Below, one piece after another: positions 63,218 to 64,000 of a DNA stretch of 64,000 bases. Every line of letters starts with the position of its first letter. The stretch's first letter is position 1. The notes below the pieces were generated by a model. That model saw only the letters and a list, made by a program, of their open reading frames with translations, was not told the DNA's origin and did no database searches. Made by a program: the position numbers and the translations under genes. This DNA comes from Pseudomonadota bacterium (lineage in GTDB: Bacteria; Pseudomonadota; Gammaproteobacteria; Burkholderiales; Ferrovaceae), in the NCBI GenBank assembly GCA_021798835.1, contig JAJZBQ010000005.1:62001-126000 (forward strand), in the 5' to 3' direction.

Positions 63218-64000
63218 TCAAGGGTTCAATTCGGCAAAACCACGGCGTTTGACCAACGCATCAATCTCCAAAAGCGTTTCCAACAATTCCCGCATGCGCC
63301 CCAGTGGCCAGGCATTGGGTCCATCCGACAAAGCTCGCGCCGGATCGGGGTGAGTTTCCATGAAAATCCCCGCCACCCCAGCCGCGACGGCCGCACGGGC
63401 AAGAACCGGTACAAATTCACGTTGCCCCCCACTGGCCCCCCCCAACCCTCCCGGCAACTGCACCGAGTGCGTGGCATCAAAAACCACAGGGCATTGTGTC
63501 TCCCTCATGATGGCCAATGAGCGCATGTCGGATACCAGGTTGTTATAACCGAAGGATGCCCCGCGCTCACACACCATGATGTTGTCCTGAGCACTGGCTT
63601 CACGCGCCTTGTCCACGACATTTTTCATATCGGCAGGTGCGAGAAACTGCCCCTTTTTAATATTCACCGGCTTTCCGGCGGCCGCCACGGCACTGATAAA
63701 GTCAGTCTGACGGCAAAGAAAAGCCGGGGTCTGTAACACATCCACAACGCTGGCAACCTCGCTCACATCCTCGCGCTCGTGCACATCCGTCAGCACTGGA
63801 ATGTGCAGATCACGTCGAATATCCGCCAGAATATTCAATCCTTGTGATTGCCCCAAACCACGAAATGAGTGTCCAGAACTACGGTTGGCCTTGTCATACG
63901 ATGCCTTGAAAATGAAGGGAAGACCCAACGCTTGAGCCATCTCCTTCAAGGTTCCCGCTACCTCAAATGCCAATTCACGGGATTCGATGACACAAGGACC
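63218..64000 (-). CDS. kdsA: 3-deoxy-8-phosphooctulonate synthase (5' end beyond window)
   Basis: The frame is open to the right edge and begins there with [17 protein letters not shown], so about 15 N-terminal residues are missing. [58 protein letters not shown] and [13 protein letters not shown] are KdsA motifs. It condenses phosphoenolpyruvate with arabinose 5-phosphate to Kdo-8-phosphate for lipopolysaccharide. KdsA-Eno-FtsB order is conserved in betaproteobacteria. Confidence 0.96.
   Translation of the reverse strand, partial: GPCVIESRELAFEVAGTLKEMAQALGLPFIFKASYDKANRSSGHSFRGLGQSQGLNILADIRRDLHIPVLTDVHEREDVSEVASVVDVLQTPAFLCRQTDFISAVAAAGKPVNIKKGQFLAPADMKNVVDKAREASAQDNIMVCERGASFGYNNLVSDMRSLAIMRETQCPVVFDATHSVQLPGGLGGASGGQREFVPVLARAAVAAGVAGIFMETHPDPARALSDGPNAWPLGRMRELLETLLEIDALVKRRGFAELNP

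Overview
The window reads as a chromosomal segment of a betaproteobacterium of roughly 50-55% GC. This rests on a PhaR-type regulator of polyhydroxyalkanoate synthesis, an RpfE-type protein, a PEP-CTERM protein, a RibB fused to a degenerate RibA-like domain (RibBX), and the gene order nrdR-ribD-ribE-ribBX-ribH-nusB-thiL-pgpA-pncC. I cannot name the genus from sequence alone. No rRNA, tRNA or insertion sequence was recognised.

Positions 1-17211 hold a type III-B CRISPR-Cas island with every gene on the minus strand. In transcription order it contains a BamE-like lipoprotein, a reverse transcriptase-Cas1 fusion, two tandem cas2 genes, a 15-repeat CRISPR array, a small membrane protein with a slipin, a Can2/Card1-type CARF nuclease, a CARF protein with two N-terminal membrane helices, a lipoprotein, an NE0113-type CARF protein, cas6, a DUF1874 (Crn2/AcrIII-1-type) ring nuclease, and cmr1, cas10 (no HD domain), cmr3, cmr4, cmr5 and the start of cmr6, which runs off the left edge. 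The Cmr complex would sense target RNA and make cyclic oligoadenylate, the CARF proteins would respond, and Crn2 would switch the signal off. RT-Cas1 with the Cas2 proteins suggests that spacers can be taken from RNA. The two-helix membrane CARF protein, the slipin pair and the embedded lipoprotein make this locus unusually rich in envelope proteins.

Positions 17455-31718 are ordinary accessory genome: an azoR-doxX-pirin operon divergent from a LysR regulator, a divergent bifunctional penicillin-binding protein, an acyltransferase, a YgiD-type dioxygenase, an anion/arsenite-type permease, a PEP-CTERM protein behind a sigma-54-like promoter, the tag glycosylase, a YncE-like propeller protein and Slp-family and other lipoproteins.

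Positions 31719-64000 are mainly housekeeping: lexA and recA-recX, both with good LexA boxes; ispB; a QseBC-like two-component pair; the riboflavin/NusB/ThiL/PgpA/PncC operon; pmbA with a short yjgA; comEC, relA, lolCD, lysS and prfB (programmed frameshift); rimO; phaR; a ZIP transporter; pgeF, rluD, bamD, ftsB, eno and the 3' part of kdsA. Between rimO and phaR a consensus promoter and an intrinsic terminator on the minus strand delimit a candidate small RNA of about 150 nt carrying an anti-Shine-Dalgarno tract, with two TGC-N3-GCA operator-like sites bracketing its promoter.
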